Notes: generated by a model from the letters alone, not told the origin. Counted from the first letter of the stretch, positions 35,824 through 45,224 are shown. The stretch: DNA of 64,000 bases from Chryseobacterium antibioticum (GCF_012927325.1 NZ_JABBGI010000026.1:1-64000); one strand, 5' to 3'. Translations and numbers: made by a program.

Positions 35824-36501
35824 TTATTTATATTCATCCCTTACTTCAGGGCTGTTTTGATAACAAATGGGTGAGGAATTGGAATCTACATCTTCTTCTG
35901 AGTAATTTGTACATATTTGTTCTTGGTTCGACTTTTGTAAATCCTCGATACATTGTTCACGAATACTCCATATTTCTTCTAAATTATATTCAATATTCTC
36001 TTCAATTATCCATTTTTCAAGAAATTTCTTGTGAAATGAGATTTTTTCAGAATTTATTTGGTTAAATTCAATTTCAATCTCCTGCAAAATGTTATTTTCG
36101 AATTGTTCATAATTTGAGCCAGGAGTTGTAAAATCACAATATTGATTTTCAATTTTTAAATAATTATGTGCTTCAGGAATATATTTAAGTTGATATCTAT
36201 TCAATGTATCCTTTATTGAAAGGGCATACTCGGGATCCATCTTGAAAATTCCAAGAATTAATTTTACATTTTCCTGATTATTTTCAAGTGCCAATTTTCT
36301 TAAGACCGCATGCTTTGTACTACAAGTTCCGCCATTATCTTCAAACACACATTTTATATTATTTTTATCTAAATTTCTTTTATAAGGCAATTCAGATATA
36401 AATTCACACGCAATATGAAATTGAGAAATATTTATTTCAACCAATTTTTTTGAAATTACCCCTTTATTTTCATCTATTTTAAAAGTCTTTATTTTATTCA
36501 C
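35824..36501 (-). CDS. Hypothetical protein with transglutaminase-like C/H/D pattern
   Basis: A 225-residue soluble protein that I cannot name. A GGTCSTKHAVL motif places Cys60 at the start of a helix. H112 follows in EAHNYLKIEN and D123 in YCDFTTPG. This spacing and the H-x(n)-D-[FV]-T-x-P ending are those of the transglutaminase-like (papain-fold) superfamily. I infer a cytoplasmic enzyme of that fold; the reaction is unknown. The C-terminal 50 residues are acidic and low-complexity (EEDVDSNSSP). It overlaps the upstream DinB gene by 8 bp, so they are translationally coupled. Base composition is more AT-rich than its neighbours, suggesting acquisition. Confidence 0.6.
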   Translation of the reverse strand: MNKIKTFKIDENKGVISKKLVEINISQFHIACEFISELPYKRNLDKNNIKCVFEDNGGTCSTKHAVLRKLALENNQENVKLILGIFKMDPEYALSIKDTLNRYQLKYIPEAHNYLKIENQYCDFTTPGSNYEQFENNILQEIEIEFNQINSEKISFHKKFLEKWIIEENIEYNLEEIWSIREQCIEDLQKSNQEQICTNYSEEDVDSNSSPICYQNSPEVRDEYK

Positions 36502-37027
36502 CTAATTTTTCTTCTGAGAATTTATTTTTCATTTCATTATTAAATTCCTGAGACTTATTTCTTTCAATAGAAAGTGTTTTCCAGTCATCATTCTTCACCA
36601 TTTTCGCAATATAAACGATCTGTCCTATATGATACGGATAATGGGCCAGCTGGCGGCAGACTGCATCAATAACTGAATGTGCCTCGCCTCTTAAATAAAC
36701 TGTATGATGTAAATTTTCATCATTAATCTGATCCAATCCTTCAAAAAGACATTTCCAGCCCGTTTCCCAATACTCAATAACTTCCTGTTTTGTTTTAAAG
36801 GTGTTCACAAATTCATCGTCACGGTTCCGCCAAGGCTTTTCACCATCTTCCGTTAGAAAATTGGTCCATCTCGACAGCATATTTCCGGCGATGTGTTTCA
36901 CAAGAATAGCAATTGAGTTACTTTCATCATTATACTGCCAGAAAATCTGTTCATCAGAAAGCTGTCCGAATGATTTGTCACCGAGAGATTTATAGTACTT
37001 AAAGCGTTTTATAAAAAGGTCTTTCAT
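36494..37027 (-). CDS. DUF1572 DinB-like protein
   Basis: A 177-residue protein starting at MKDLFIKRFKYYKSLG; the 31 residues upstream in the same frame are hydrophobic filler. It matches the DUF1572 branch of the DinB/YfiT four-helix metalloenzyme superfamily: DEQIFWQYNDESNSIAIL, VKHIAGNMLSRW, GEKPWRNRDDEF and HYPYHIGQIVYIAK. The histidines in KHIAGN and HYPYHIG are the expected metal ligands. Members include thiol-dependent transferases, but the substrate here is unknown. Its 3' end overlaps the transglutaminase-like gene by 8 bp. Confidence 0.85.
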   Translation of the reverse strand: MKDLFIKRFKYYKSLGDKSFGQLSDEQIFWQYNDESNSIAILVKHIAGNMLSRWTNFLTEDGEKPWRNRDDEFVNTFKTKQEVIEYWETGWKCLFEGLDQINDENLHHTVYLRGEAHSVIDAVCRQLAHYPYHIGQIVYIAKMVKNDDWKTLSIERNKSQEFNNEMKNKFSEEKLGE

Positions 37028-37110
37028 GATATTTAAAATAAAAATCAAGTTAGTAATTTTCCAGTATATAAAAGATAAATTGCTATATGCTATCTTCACT
37101 AACATTAAAA

Positions 37111-37140
37111 ATAAAACCACTTCTTTCGAAATGGTTTTAT
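37111..37140 (-). terminator. Terminator of the T9SS type B cargo gene
   Basis: 9-bp stem ataaaacca/tggttttat with an extended imperfect inner stem, followed on the minus strand by a T-rich tract; 25 bp past the stop at 37165. Confidence 0.65.
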
Positions 37141-37164
37141 CTCAATAGTTTATTATTAAAAAGC

Positions 37165-39273
37165 TTAATCTCTGTTTTTGACCACAATCCAACCTGAATA
37201 CTTGATTGGTGTGCTCATTTTATCATTTTCATTCCAGCCTACGGAATACCAATAGTTTCCGGTAGGTACTTTTGCTCCATTTCTGCTTGTTCCATCCCAC
37301 TTATAGCCAGTAGATTTATCTACCTGGAAGATCATATTTCCGTAACGGTCGAAAATATTCATCACTAAATTTTTCTTATTCGCTAAGGCAGAATAATCGA
37401 TAATATCATTGTAACCGTCACCGTTTGGCGTGATTACATTCACAAGATTAGGAACGACTATGCTGATGTCTATCGGATCACAGTCATAGGCATCTTTTAC
37501 AAATATAGTAGCATCCCCTCTTTTGACATTATTAAATACATTGGAATCCTGCCAGACTACATTATCCATAGAATATTTGTAAGCTGGTGTACCTCCTATC
37601 ACAAATACTGTAACGGTAGTGTTTGAAATTTCGATATTGGAGACAACAGGTTGCTCAGATGGATATACTTTCACATTCTGTACTACGGTACAATCTCCTG
37701 TTTTAAGTTTTACCCAATAGGTACCCACTCCTACATTCGTAATGGTCTGGGTCGTTGCTCCGGTACTCCATTCGTAACCGTTGAAGCCTGGTCCTGCATC
37801 CAGGGTTGTTTTATCTTCTACGCAGATCGTTTTATCTTTAAGGATACTGGAATAAACCGGTGGAATTACCACTAAAGTAATTTTAGCGATGTTAAAACAG
37901 CCTTGTGCATTGGAAACCCTTACGTAAACCACTCCACTAGGAGCGACATAAGCTGCCGTTGTTAAAATTTCATTGGTCTGATTCGCAGCATCTGTTGCTG
38001 AAGGATAATATTTTTTTACAACGCCATTCTGTGAAGTTACAATGGCTCCGGAAAGATTAAAAGAAGCGGTAGACGGACTGCTCTCAATAGAACAGGCTCG
38101 TAACGTCGTATCATTTACCACCACAACCGGGTGAAATTTCAACATAATCTGCGCTATAGAAGTACACCCAAATGAAGAGGTCACTTTCACATAGATCGTT
38201 GCTTCAGCAGAAGTAAATGCTAATGGATTTGTGATTTCGTTGATTCCTGCATTAAGATCAGAAAGCGTGTTGTAATATTTCTTGGTCGCTGTTGGATCTG
38301 CAAACACATCTGCGGTTGTCAGATCATATACCGCTGTTCCCGCATTATTGTTGTTGCATTGAGTTAATGTTGCATTTTTCGCGGTGATTTTACCATCCTT
38401 AAACTTAAAGGTTCCAATCTGTTTACATTTATTGAGCGGACTATTTGGATTGGCTGGGTCTGTATACCCTATGCTGTAGTAATACGTGGAAGTAGTATTT
38501 ACAATTGTAGGAACAGTAATGGCATTATTTCCTGTTAATGCATCATTCTGACTTGTATGATAGCTTACACTAAAATTAGGATTTCCGTTTAGAATTCCTG
38601 TAGATAAAGTACTAAAATCAAATACAGCAGGATTAACACATATAATCACTTCTCTGGGATCTGCCGGATTGGCAGCGGGAACCCCCGGAGGATTAAACGG
38701 ATAAGGCTGTGTAGCAGGATCCGTAAACGGAGACGCTAATGTTGCAGTTCCTCCCCAGGTTAAAGAAAATGGTGCTGTTGTAGTACTGGTGCTGCTCACC
38801 CAATTGTCGATAAATAAATAATAAGTTTGACCCGGCAGAACATCCATATACTTGCAGTAAGGCGTGAGTGAACCTCCAAGTGCATTGGTAATAGTGCTTG
38901 TCATATTCAATCCTGTAGATGGTCCAACACCAATAACTGTTGCCGCATTACAACGAATGGGTGCTCCCAAACTTCCACAGGTAACATTAGGACCAAAAAT
39001 AGCCCAGTCATAGTCGGCATCTGCATTATTCGGAACCAGATTAAAAGTCAGTGTTCCTCCTGTAGCAATTGTAATTTTGTACCAAATCGAATTGTGCTCG
39101 CCGGTCGCATCGATGCAACTTCCTGAATTGACTAATTCACGGATATCACCGTATCCAGTGGGACTGTAAGTAATATTTGAGTTTCCACAGACTGCAAGGG
39201 CTGTTGCACAATCTGCCTGAGCAAAAAAAGTCTGGGATATACCGAAAAAAATAAGAAGTAAAAGTTTTTTCAT
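37165..39273 (-). CDS. Secreted protein with T9SS type B (gliding-associated) sorting domain
   Basis: A 702-residue protein with a signal peptide (MKKLLLLIFFGISQTFFAQA). It starts with a jelly-roll-like region (SIWYKITIATGGTLTFNLVP, DYDWAIFGP), then Ig-like modules with YYNTLSDLNAG and YYPSATDAANQ repeats. The last ~85 residues are the gliding-motility-associated C-terminal domain: NVITPNGDGYNDIIDYSAL, FDRYGNMIFQVDKSTGYKWDGT, VPTGNYWYSVGW. That domain directs type IX export without the attachment typical of type A domains. It is monocistronic with its own terminator. The ligand is unknown; adhesion or matrix roles are usual. Confidence 0.92.
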   Translation of the reverse strand: MKKLLLLIFFGISQTFFAQADCATALAVCGNSNITYSPTGYGDIRELVNSGSCIDATGEHNSIWYKITIATGGTLTFNLVPNNADADYDWAIFGPNVTCGSLGAPIRCNAATVIGVGPSTGLNMTSTITNALGGSLTPYCKYMDVLPGQTYYLFIDNWVSSTSTTTAPFSLTWGGTATLASPFTDPATQPYPFNPPGVPAANPADPREVIICVNPAVFDFSTLSTGILNGNPNFSVSYHTSQNDALTGNNAITVPTIVNTTSTYYYSIGYTDPANPNSPLNKCKQIGTFKFKDGKITAKNATLTQCNNNNAGTAVYDLTTADVFADPTATKKYYNTLSDLNAGINEITNPLAFTSAEATIYVKVTSSFGCTSIAQIMLKFHPVVVVNDTTLRACSIESSPSTASFNLSGAIVTSQNGVVKKYYPSATDAANQTNEILTTAAYVAPSGVVYVRVSNAQGCFNIAKITLVVIPPVYSSILKDKTICVEDKTTLDAGPGFNGYEWSTGATTQTITNVGVGTYWVKLKTGDCTVVQNVKVYPSEQPVVSNIEISNTTVTVFVIGGTPAYKYSMDNVVWQDSNVFNNVKRGDATIFVKDAYDCDPIDISIVVPNLVNVITPNGDGYNDIIDYSALANKKNLVMNIFDRYGNMIFQVDKSTGYKWDGTSRNGAKVPTGNYWYSVGWNENDKMSTPIKYSGWIVVKNRD

Positions 39274-39444
39274 AGATATATAGTTTTTGGTGAATATGAT
39301 TTGAAAACCACATGGTATATGTTGATTTACAACACATACAACAAATATACCTATATTTTAATCACAAACAATGGATTTTTAAAAATCTTAAATTATTTTA
39401 ATTAAAAACGTAAAATAATTACGATATACCCCAACAAATAGCAA

Positions 39445-40242
39445 CTATTTTATGCTTGTAATATTCCCACAGAGGTTTTCAAGATGAAAAATCTTATGAA
39501 ACGGGCTTTTCACTTCCTGAAGATGCTCTTTATCCTGAATAAACGTATATCTTGAGGCTATGGAATTCATATCAGAAACAATCACCAGCCAACATTCATC
39601 TACGGAAGTATCATAATAGGGGAACTTTTCATTTTTCTTATCGATGAGTTCAAGGATCTTTTCAGAACAGAGCTCATCAAAAAGATTCATACTGTATTCA
39701 TGAGTAATAAAAACATTCCTGCGGTGAAAAGATTTTCTCATTCCCTTTACACAGCCTACCGCTTTGTTTTTTTTGATGCTTTTATAGATGCTGATGATAT
39801 TTTCCTCCTGCTCTTCTATATTGTCAAACTTGATATATGGGTGAAATTCTAAAAAATAAACACCACGGTATTTCGCGGTGTCTTCCTGTTCTAATAGTAT
39901 TTCTGCCTGACGGAACATCTTATTCAAGGTACTTTCTACCTTTTTCATTTCAAGATGATTAATTACCTCGGTAAGCTCTATTCCGATCTTTTTGTCGTTG
40001 AGTTTGGCGATAAAGTCCGGACTTTCGCAGGTAAGGTCTTCAAATTTGACATCTGGAAAATGATGCATGAAAGAATTAAGCAGTAGAATCTCAGACTTTT
40101 TTCTGTATTTTTCGCGGTCATGAAGCAGAGATTCGTCTATTTTACGGTGATACTTCTCCATCGGCTTTTTTTTCAAATGCCGGTTCATATAGTAGAGGCT
40201 TAGATTCTTTATTAAATCTTCATCAGAAAATGTCTTTTTCAT
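39445..40242 (-). CDS. Hypothetical protein with PD-(D/E)XK-like segment
   Basis: A 265-residue soluble, charged protein; I start at MKKTFSDEDLIKNLS, since the ten residues upstream look non-coding. The segment SPDFIAKLNDKKIGIELTEV has the form D-x(12)-E-x-T-E, which resembles the core of PD-(D/E)XK nuclease-fold proteins, but the usual lysine of ExK is replaced. The rest contains EFHPYIKFD and KSFHRRNVFITHEYS. No methylase or specificity subunit lies nearby, so it looks like an orphan. Function is not assigned; DNA-binding or nuclease-like is inference. Confidence 0.55.
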   Translation of the reverse strand: MKKTFSDEDLIKNLSLYYMNRHLKKKPMEKYHRKIDESLLHDREKYRKKSEILLLNSFMHHFPDVKFEDLTCESPDFIAKLNDKKIGIELTEVINHLEMKKVESTLNKMFRQAEILLEQEDTAKYRGVYFLEFHPYIKFDNIEEQEENIISIYKSIKKNKAVGCVKGMRKSFHRRNVFITHEYSMNLFDELCSEKILELIDKKNEKFPYYDTSVDECWLVIVSDMNSIASRYTFIQDKEHLQEVKSPFHKIFHLENLCGNITSIK

Positions 40243-40444
40243 GGGTGATTTTTTTATGTGACCAAAGAACACATGCCATAATGGTTCTCACCGTTAGAAG
40301 TTTTTGATTTTCAAAAATTTACCTATTAAAGGTAGGTAAAAAAACTATTCATAAGATACTTTTAAATTAATTTATCAAATAATTAATGTAAAGTTTATTT
40401 TCATAATCAATACCTTTAGCCCCTTAACTATAAAACTGCGATTT

Positions 40445-42100
40445 ATGGATTTTAAAAATTTTAAAATACCTTACAGCATCAATCCACAATATTCTAAAAA
40501 AGCCGCCTATTTTTCGATGGAATTTGCTATCGAACAGGTTTTAAAAATATATTCGGGAGGCTTGGGATTCCTGGCAGGATCTCATATGAGAAGTGCTTAC
40601 AATTTGAAACAGGATCTTATCGGGATCGGAATTCTTTGGAAATTTGGCTATTATGATCAGGCCAGAAACCATGACCAGACCCTTCAGCCCGTATGGACAA
40701 AAAAAATGTACAGCTTTCTTGAAGACACCGGAATAAAATTCCAGATCGAGATCCATAGTGCCCCGGTATGGGTAAAGGTTTGGTACCTTGATCCTGAAAT
40801 TTTCAATACAGCACCGATGTTTTTCCTTTCAACAGATGTTCCTGAGAACGATCATGTTTCCAAAACCATCTGTCATAAACTATATGATGCCAACGAATCT
40901 ACAAAGCTGGCCCAATATATTCTCTTAGGAAAAGGAGGCGCCAAATTACTGGATGAAATGAACGCCGAAAGAGATGTTTACCATCTTAATGAAGCTCACG
41001 GACTTCCGGCAGCATTCTACCTTCTGAAAAAATACAACGGAGACCTGAACAGGGTAAAAGAAAAATTGGTTTTCACCACCCATACTCCCGAAGAAGCAGG
41101 AAATGAAAAACACAATCTGAAACTGTGTTATGATATGTCTTATTTTTCCGGATTCAGCATGCAGGACGTAAAAAGCATTGAAGGATCGGATGACGACCGT
41201 TTCAATCATTCTTTATGTGCTTTGAAAATGGCAAGAATGGCCAATGGCGTTTCCCAGCTGCATGGCGTAGTTTCCAGAGCGATGTGGAGCAAATATCCGG
41301 GAATATGTGAAATTACTTCCATTACCAATGCTCAGGAATTCAAATACTGGGCAGACAAACCGCTTTACAATGCCAAAGATGAAAATGACGACACCGTTTT
41401 CGATTTCCGCAAAAAACATTTAAAGAAAAGACTTTTCACGATCGTTGCCGATCAGACAGGAAATCTGTTCAATCCCAATATTTTCACCATTGTTTGGGCC
41501 AGAAGGTTTGCAGGCTATAAACGTGCAGACTTATTGCTGCATGATAAAGAAAGATTCTATAGATTATTGAATAATCCAAAATATCCGGTACAGATCATAT
41601 GGTCTGGGAAACCTTATCCCATGGACTATTCTGCAATTTCTACTTTTAATACACTGGTTGAAGAAAGTAAGAATCATAAAAATATGGCAGTTCTTACAGG
41701 TTACGAACTTGCTTTAAGTAAGTCGATGAAACAGGGTTCAGATTTATGGCTCAACAATCCAAGGGTACCGCGGGAAGCATCGGGAACTTCCGGAATGACG
41801 GCAGCAATGAATGGTTCTGTCAATCTTTCTACCGATGACGGATGGATTCCGGAATTTGCTAAACCAGGAGAAAATTCATTTGTAGTTCCGAAAACAGATT
41901 ATATGAATATGAGTATCTACGAGCAGGATACTTATGACCTGAATAAGCTGTATGAGATCCTAGAAAACGAAATTCTTCCAACCTATTACGATCATCCGGA
42001 TCAATGGAGAAAGATTCAATATAATGCGATGAATGATGTTCAGGAACACTTCAACAGTGATAGAATGGCAGATGAATACTATAAAGTACTCTATAAATAG
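40445..42100 (+). CDS. Alpha-glucan phosphorylase homologue (GT35) lacking the PLP lysine
   Basis: A 551-residue protein of the short alpha-glucan-phosphorylase type: AAYFSMEFAIE, KIYSGGLGFLAGSH, the His segment in HLNEAHGLPAAF, VFTTHTPEEAGNE, WARRFAGYKRADLLL, IIWSGKPYPMD. The PLP site normally reads ASGTSGMKxAxNG. Here residues 447-457 read GTSGMTAAMNG, with Thr452 in place of the Schiff-base lysine. Without PLP, phosphorolysis is not expected, so it may act as another glucosyltransferase or a binding protein. I recall similar sequences in other Bacteroidetes, so it may be a subfamily trait. A terminator hairpin follows. Confidence 0.8.
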   Translation: MDFKNFKIPYSINPQYSKKAAYFSMEFAIEQVLKIYSGGLGFLAGSHMRSAYNLKQDLIGIGILWKFGYYDQARNHDQTLQPVWTKKMYSFLEDTGIKFQIEIHSAPVWVKVWYLDPEIFNTAPMFFLSTDVPENDHVSKTICHKLYDANESTKLAQYILLGKGGAKLLDEMNAERDVYHLNEAHGLPAAFYLLKKYNGDLNRVKEKLVFTTHTPEEAGNEKHNLKLCYDMSYFSGFSMQDVKSIEGSDDDRFNHSLCALKMARMANGVSQLHGVVSRAMWSKYPGICEITSITNAQEFKYWADKPLYNAKDENDDTVFDFRKKHLKKRLFTIVADQTGNLFNPNIFTIVWARRFAGYKRADLLLHDKERFYRLLNNPKYPVQIIWSGKPYPMDYSAISTFNTLVEESKNHKNMAVLTGYELALSKSMKQGSDLWLNNPRVPREASGTSGMTAAMNGSVNLSTDDGWIPEFAKPGENSFVVPKTDYMNMSIYEQDTYDLNKLYEILENEILPTYYDHPDQWRKIQYNAMNDVQEHFNSDRMADEYYKVLYK

Positions 42101-42120
42101 ATGAGAGACTTCTCTAAAAA

Positions 42121-42149
42121 AAATTCCGTGAAAAGTTTTCACGGAATTT
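42121..42149. terminator. Bidirectional terminator
   Basis: 14-bp arms aaattccgtgaaaa/ttttcacggaattt around a 1-nt centre (effective loop larger), T-run on the plus strand and A-run before it. Separates the GT35 gene (plus) from the DUF6496 gene (minus). Confidence 0.85.
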
Positions 42150-42159
42150 TTTTTGCCAA

Positions 42160-42345
42160 TTATTCTTTTTTCTTGTTCGGAACTTTTAAGCCTTTTTCTT
42201 TGGCTTCGGAAATCCCGATGGCTATCGCTTGCTTTCTGTTGGTCACTTTTTCGCCTGAAGAGGATTTCAGCTTCCCCTCCTTGAATTCGTGCATGACCTT
42301 TCCTACTTTGTCCTGAGCTTTTTCTGAATATTTGGTCTTGCTCAT
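42160..42345 (-). CDS. DUF6496 family small basic protein
   Basis: A 61-residue, strongly basic protein: KYSEKAQDKVGKVMHEFKEG, then KVTNRKQAIAIGISEAKEKG, ending KVPNKKKE. This matches the DUF6496 group of short proteins, often seen near stress-response genes; the C-terminal half (RKQAIAIGISEA) is the conserved core. Nucleic-acid binding is plausible from the charge but unproven. It lies 11 bp after the 157-residue gene on the same strand, so the two are likely co-transcribed. Confidence 0.75.
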   Translation of the reverse strand: MSKTKYSEKAQDKVGKVMHEFKEGKLKSSSGEKVTNRKQAIAIGISEAKEKGLKVPNKKKE

Positions 42346-42356
42346 GATAAAAAATT

Positions 42357-42830
42357 TTAAGATTTTGGCAGGGATACCCCTAATTCATAAACTTCAGCAT
42401 GCTTCAGATATTTTGAGCGTTCTCTGGAAGTTACCGATTCAAAATGGTCGTTTTTGATCACAATGATCGGGTCTTCTATATTTTCGATTTCAAAATTGGC
42501 AAAATACCTTTCGTCCGGGCTTGTTTTATCATTGTTGGCTTTAATTTTCTGAAGTTCATCAGCATATTTTCTAAATCCAGGATCCGATGAGTGGATAAAT
42601 TTATATTCATCTCCCGCATACACATAATAATGAAGTTTTTTCTCAATAAGTCCGGCTTCATCCGTGATCTGCGGATTATCATTTCCGTCTTTAAAACTCA
42701 CCTCTACTAAAGTTCCGCCTTTTTTGCTTGCATATTCTTCAGCATCCTTAAAACTTGAAAATCCAGTATAAACAATCTGATCAGCTAAAACATAGCGATT
42801 CAGTTTCTGGTTGTATGCATTCGTTTCCAT
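42357..42830 (-). CDS. Hypothetical protein, 157 residues
   Basis: A soluble acidic protein I do not recognise. It has no signal or membrane segment. Visible landmarks are YTGFSSFKDAEEYASKKGG, DNPQITDEAGLIEKKLHYYVYAG and the C-terminal RERSKYLKHAEVYELG. The SFKDAEEYASKKGG stretch looks like a short alpha/beta module. It lies 11 bp upstream of the DUF6496 gene on the same strand and is divergent from the dipeptidyl peptidase gene. Confidence 0.6.
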   Translation of the reverse strand: METNAYNQKLNRYVLADQIVYTGFSSFKDAEEYASKKGGTLVEVSFKDGNDNPQITDEAGLIEKKLHYYVYAGDEYKFIHSSDPGFRKYADELQKIKANNDKTSPDERYFANFEIENIEDPIIVIKNDHFESVTSRERSKYLKHAEVYELGVSLPKS

Positions 42831-42923
42831 AATTATTATTTAATTTGATTGTATACTAATACATTCAATTTTTTTGCCAAAACTCGTATTAAAAAAGCTT
42901 TTTTATGCATTTAATAAAATTAT

Positions 42924-42931
42924 TATCTTTG
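42924..42931 (+). promoter_or_regulatory. -7 promoter box TATCTTTG for dipeptidyl peptidase
   Basis: Exact TAnnTTTG match, 19 nt ahead of the start codon. No clear TTG at -33. Confidence 0.5.
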
Positions 42932-42950
42932 AGATCCATTAAAATTAGAA

Positions 42951-45080
42951 ATGAAAAAAATATTTTTAACTCTTATTGTAGCTGTGGCATTCCATAATGT
43001 ATCTGCACAGGAAATCACTTTAGATAAAATATATTCGGGATATTACCGCGGCAAAGGCATTGCTGGTATTGCATCCATGAAAAACGGAGAGAACTATTTG
43101 GTTATAGAACCAACGGGAATTGCCAAGTATTCTTACAAAACTTCACAAAAAGAAGGAAATATTGTAGACGGTAAATTTGAGAGCTATGAATTCTCCGATG
43201 ATGAGTCAAAAATTCTTCTCTTAACAGAAAGCCAACCGATCTACAGACATTCTTTCCTTGGGAAATTTGACGTAAAAGATCTGAAATCAGGAAAAACAAT
43301 CAGTTTAAATAATGGAAAAACACTTCAGGAACCAAGATTCTCGCCTGATGCCACCAAAGTAGCATTTATCGCAGAAAATAATTTGTTCTATCAGGATCTG
43401 AGCTCAGGAAAAATCACTCAGATTACGAATGACGGTAAGAAAAATGCCATTATCAACGGACTTGCGGACTGGGTATATGAAGAGGAATTCGGGCATGCAA
43501 GACAGTTTGAGTGGACAAAAAACTCAGATGCAGTTGTATTTGTAAAATCTGATGAAAGCCAGGTTCCGGAAATTTACATTCCTATCTACGGAAAAAAACT
43601 TTACCCTGCGGAAATGCGTTACAAATATCCTAAAGCGGGAGAAAAAAACTCTATCGTTTCTGCCCAATTGTACCGTCTTGATTCCGGAAAAACAATGCCG
43701 CTTAATTTAAGCTCATTCAAAAACTATTATATTCCCAATGTTATTCAGACCGCAAAACCGGACGAAATTGTTTTGGTTACTTCTGAAAGAATTCAGAATG
43801 CTTCTGATATTCTGAAAGTCAACACCAAAACGGGAGCTATTCAGAAATTATTCACAGAAACGGATGATCAATGGATCGATACGGATAGCCCGACTCTTGA
43901 ATTCCTTGAGGATGATTCTTTCCTTTGGGCTTCAGAAAGAGATGGAAACCGTCATTTATATTGGTACGACAAGGATGGAAAGCTTAAAAAGCAGATTACA
44001 AAAGGAAATTGGGAAGTAACTGACTTTTACGGATTTAATCCAAAATCTAAGGAAATTTACGTTCAAACCACTGAAAAAGGAAGCATCAACAAAGTGGTTT
44101 CTAAGGTGAATATTGAAAACGGAAAATCCCAGTTGATCTCTAATGCGGAAGGAAACAATTCTGCCAACTTCAGCAAAAACTATAATTATTTCATCGAAAC
44201 GTCTTCCACTGCTTCAAAACCTTATACGTTTGTATTAAAGGACGGGAACGGTAAAATGGTAAAAGAACTTCAGAATAATAATGATCAGCTTCAGAAATTA
44301 AAAGCAGATAACTTTTCAGATAAAGAATTCATCACCATTCCAAACGGTGCAGGCGATCAGATGAACGCATGGATCATAAAACCAAAGAATTTTGATCCCA
44401 ATAAGAAATACCCGCTGTTTATGTTCCAATACTCCGGACCGGGATCGCAGCAGGTGGCCAATTCCTGGGACACGGGGAATACTTTGTGGTTTAATCATTT
44501 GGTTCAGAAAGGTTACATCGTGGCCTGTGTAGATGGTCGTGGAACAGGATACAAAGGCACTAAGTTCAAGAAAGTGACGTATATGAACTTAGGTAAATAC
44601 GAGATTGAAGATCAGATCACCGCTGCAAAATGGTTTGGAAACCAGTCTTATATCGACAAAACAAGAATCGGAATGTTCGGATGGAGTTTCGGTGGGTATA
44701 TGACCAGTCTTGCAATGACCAAAGGAGCTGATGTCTTCAAAGCAGGAATCGCTGTGGCACCGGTAACCAACTGGAGATATTATGATTCTGTATACACGGA
44801 AAGATTCATGAGAACACCGCAGGAAAACCCTGATGGCTATGATAAAAACTCTCCAACGGAATATGCAAACCTACTAAAAGGTAAATTCCTGTTGATCCAT
44901 GGAACAGCTGATGATAACGTACATTTCCAGAATTCTATGGAATTCTCTGAAGCATTGATCCAGAATAAAAAACAGTTTGATTTCATGGCTTATCCTGATA
45001 AAAACCACGGAATTTATGGTGGCCAGACAAGGCCGCAGCTGTATCAGAAAATGACGGATTTTATTTTGAATAATTTATAA
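42951..45080 (+). CDS. Dipeptidyl peptidase IV (S9B family)
   Basis: A 709-residue secreted serine exopeptidase that removes X-Pro or X-Ala dipeptides. Signal peptide 1-19 (ends NVSAQ). The N-terminal beta-propeller includes the double-Glu motif DWVYEEEFG that binds the substrate N-terminus. The C-terminal alpha/beta-hydrolase domain has the nucleophile motif GWSFGGYM (Ser about 583), the acid in GTADDNVHFQNS and His in PDKNHGIYGG. The order and length match periplasmic bacterial DPP IV. It precedes three POT-type peptide symporters, suggesting that dipeptides released by this enzyme are imported by them. A terminator follows, so it is a separate transcript. Confidence 0.96.
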   Translation: MKKIFLTLIVAVAFHNVSAQEITLDKIYSGYYRGKGIAGIASMKNGENYLVIEPTGIAKYSYKTSQKEGNIVDGKFESYEFSDDESKILLLTESQPIYRHSFLGKFDVKDLKSGKTISLNNGKTLQEPRFSPDATKVAFIAENNLFYQDLSSGKITQITNDGKKNAIINGLADWVYEEEFGHARQFEWTKNSDAVVFVKSDESQVPEIYIPIYGKKLYPAEMRYKYPKAGEKNSIVSAQLYRLDSGKTMPLNLSSFKNYYIPNVIQTAKPDEIVLVTSERIQNASDILKVNTKTGAIQKLFTETDDQWIDTDSPTLEFLEDDSFLWASERDGNRHLYWYDKDGKLKKQITKGNWEVTDFYGFNPKSKEIYVQTTEKGSINKVVSKVNIENGKSQLISNAEGNNSANFSKNYNYFIETSSTASKPYTFVLKDGNGKMVKELQNNNDQLQKLKADNFSDKEFITIPNGAGDQMNAWIIKPKNFDPNKKYPLFMFQYSGPGSQQVANSWDTGNTLWFNHLVQKGYIVACVDGRGTGYKGTKFKKVTYMNLGKYEIEDQITAAKWFGNQSYIDKTRIGMFGWSFGGYMTSLAMTKGADVFKAGIAVAPVTNWRYYDSVYTERFMRTPQENPDGYDKNSPTEYANLLKGKFLLIHGTADDNVHFQNSMEFSEALIQNKKQFDFMAYPDKNHGIYGGQTRPQLYQKMTDFILNNL

Positions 45081-45104
45081 TCCTTTTTTAAATAAAACTC
45101 TTAA

Positions 45105-45134
45105 AACCTCTCAATTCGATTTGAGAGGTTTTTA
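45105..45134 (+). terminator. Terminator after dipeptidyl peptidase IV
   Basis: 10-bp stem aacctctcaa/ttgagaggtt with 6-nt loop, followed by a T-run on the plus strand. Confidence 0.88.
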
Positions 45135-45224
45135 TATTCATTTCATTAATCATTTTTGAGCGTATTATTTATTTTATCAATTAAAATTAAAAACTTATTT
45201 TTGGGAAATTTGAAATTTGAATAT

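Noticed and set aside
35754..35837. N-terminal extension of MtaB
   Set aside because: The extension contains a promoter box and no homology; the radical-SAM family N-terminus begins at the chosen Met.
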